From: DATKWS01 sp035529435
Lineage (GTDB): Bacteria > Krumholzibacteriota > Krumholzibacteriia > Krumholzibacteriales > Krumholzibacteriaceae
Reading direction: 5' to 3'
Length of the DNA: 24,356 nt
NCBI GenBank assembly: GCA_035529435.1
Contig: DATKWS010000070.1
Coordinates: forward strand, 1-24,356
The position numbers and the translations under genes were made by a program. Positions 23,385 through 24,356 of the stretch are shown here, piece after piece. The notes under the pieces are model-generated. The model searched no databases, had not been told where the DNA came from, and worked only from the letters and a program-made list of their open reading frames with translations. Numbering within the stretch: position 1 is the stretch's first letter; every line of letters begins with the position of its first letter.

Positions 23385-24256
23385 TCATGCAGCCTTGCGA
23401 TAGTAGTACCGCAGCATACCGCCGAGCCGTTCACGACAAAGAACCTTGCCCTCACGTCGGCTGATTTCCTCCCTCGGTTCGATCACTCGATTCGCGAGTC
23501 CCTGGTGATTACGTTCCGTAGCGATTTCTCACCGAAAAAGATCGTTCGATTGAGACACTCTTCCTTGAGCGAGCGGTGGAAACGTTCCACGTGTGCGTTC
23601 AAATTCGGACTTCGTGGAGGGAAGCGAACACGACGCGTGACAACCTCCATCACGAATAGCAAGTAAAAGGTGACCAAGCAACCTATTGTCTACACTTCGA
23701 TCGTCGTGAAGTCGATTGCTCCCAGCACATCCCCGTGGGCTCTCAGGAACGTTTGCCACGCAGTCTGTCGCTTACGCTCCGGTGCCGGTTCAAAGCCGTT
23801 GGCTCTGAGAATGTTCCCCACAGTTGTGTTGGATATTTTATAACCAAGATTGTTCAGAGCTCCTTGAATTCTGTCGTATCCCCAGGACGGATTATCACGG
23901 GCCATCTGAAGGACAAATTGCCTTACTTCATCTGATACTGCCGGTCGCCCCGGCCTCTTTTTTCGTCGATAACTATAGTCCCATTTCTGAGCGACAAATT
24001 GCTGGTGCCACCGCAAGATCGTATCGGGAGTCACAATGGTCGCAATTTCCAGCAACAGCTTGCGTCCCAAATTCTTGCCCTTAACGGCCAAGCGCCGGCG
24101 CTGATCGTCGCTGAGAAGGATTCGCTTCTTCCCGAGTTTCTCTTTGAGGACCAGATTCTCTGTGATCAGATACTCGATCATATGCTGTTGCTGGCGATTA
24201 ATCCACCCGGACAGACCGAGGAGAAATATCTGCCAGGGCCGGATAATGAGGCTCAT
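23385..24256 (-). pseudogene. Transposase pseudogene, rve/DDE integrase-core type
   Basis: The ATG at 24256 follows a G-rich AGGGGGG site and opens MSLIIRPWQIFLLGLSGWIN, then a helix-turn-helix part (TIVTPDTILRWHQQFVAQKW) and NPSWGYDRIQGALNNLGY, typical of integrase-core transposases. Three lesions are visible. First, an in-frame TAG at 23692-23690, where I would expect a Trp codon. Second, an apparent in-frame deletion of roughly 55 codons near 23620, joining VTRRVRF to PPRSPNLN and removing the region of the second catalytic Asp. Third, a frameshifting deletion near 23510, after which the C-terminus resumes in another frame as NHQGLANRVIEP and ends LGGMLRYYYRKAA with TGA at 23385. The first Asp (GAIDFTTIEV) and final Glu (NAHVERFHRSLKEE) remain. 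It is certainly inactive; deletion sizes rest on my memory of the family. Confidence 0.85.
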
Positions 24257-24273
24257 AAATCCCCCCCTGACAT

Positions 24274-24283
24274 TTTGAAAACG
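24274..24283 (+). repeat. Second copy of TTTTGAAAAC near the element
   Basis: TTTTGAAAAC occurs here and at about 23179-23188, both in the same orientation and both within a CTG-C-TTTTGAAAAC context. Direct rather than inverted orientation argues against simple terminal inverted repeats; it may be a subterminal transposase site or chance. Confidence 0.35.
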
Positions 24284-24356
24284 AAATGAGCAGTATCGGA
24301 TGCCAAACGCTGTCTGTAAATCGGCGGAAATAGGCATCTGCCGAGGACATTTAAAT

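Larger units (their letters stand above)
23173..24350 (-). mobile_element. Decayed insertion sequence, boundaries uncertain
   Basis: The region after the operon is filled by the remains of one insertion sequence in minus orientation. The transposase pseudogene occupies 23385-24256. Candidate ends are TGTCC at 23173 (reading inward as TGTCCCTTTTGAAAAC) and TGTCC on the minus strand at 24350; only these 5 bases agree, so the right-hand boundary is weak and may lie beyond the window. The stretch 23158-23384 holds no gene I can support and fits the non-coding end of the element. No target-site duplication is visible. Base composition is less GC-rich than the rest of the window, as expected for acquired DNA. 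Confidence 0.5.

Noticed and set aside
23228..23464. 78-residue plus-strand frame to the right of the operon
   Set aside because: It lies across the non-coding end and the recovered C-terminus of the transposase pseudogene on the other strand, with no ribosome-binding site or domain.

Overview
This is a gene-dense, GC-rich bacterial stretch with Gram-negative hallmarks: a TolC-type outer-membrane channel, lipoboxes and a Tat-type signal. An ABC-2 permease fused to an M1-peptidase-like domain and a golvesin-type domain, together with a large expansion of AlkP-superfamily enzymes, suggests an uncultured lineage of the FCB or neighbouring phyla (inference from architecture, low certainty). I saw no rRNA, tRNA or CRISPR array.

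Layout. (1) Positions 1-5993, minus strand: an export operon, read in the order ABC ATPase, ABC-2 permease fused to a dead M1-like domain and a golvesin domain, TolC-family channel (ATGA overlap), then the first 85 bases of a lipoprotein that is probably the periplasmic adaptor. (2) Positions 6263-10385, minus strand: rrf2-pstS-pstC-pstA-pstB, a phosphate-type ABC importer led by a cysteine-bearing Rrf2 regulator. A strong sigma70-like promoter (TTGAAA, 17 nt, TATAAT) has a dyad over its -10. No phoU, phoB or phoR is present here. (3) Positions 10721-23157, plus strand: a nine-gene, apparently single transcription unit starting divergently from rrf2. It encodes an SPFH-AlkP-TPR fusion, ATP sulfurylase, a cytoplasmic AlkP-type enzyme, APS kinase, three more AlkP-type enzymes (one without a signal, one membrane-anchored, one with a Tat-like signal), a 65-residue ribbon-helix-helix-like protein and a membrane protein with an Oxa1/EMC3-like layout. 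(4) Positions about 23173-24356, minus strand: a decayed insertion sequence whose transposase carries three separate lesions.

How the genes may work together. Sat and CysC would make APS and then PAPS. No PAPS reductase and no recognisable sulfotransferase follows them. The neighbours are instead five AlkP-superfamily proteins, all keeping a Ser/Thr nucleophile candidate and the metal-ligand residues, and predicted to lie on both sides of the membrane. An acidic tail ending in a leucine-rich LGY(L/I) motif is shared by three otherwise unrelated proteins of this operon (CysC, the small RHH-like protein and the SPFH-AlkP-TPR fusion), which hints at a physical complex. The best candidate for an undescribed system here is this membrane-associated sulfate-activation and AlkP-phosphohydrolase/transferase module, with an oxyanion importer transcribed away from it.
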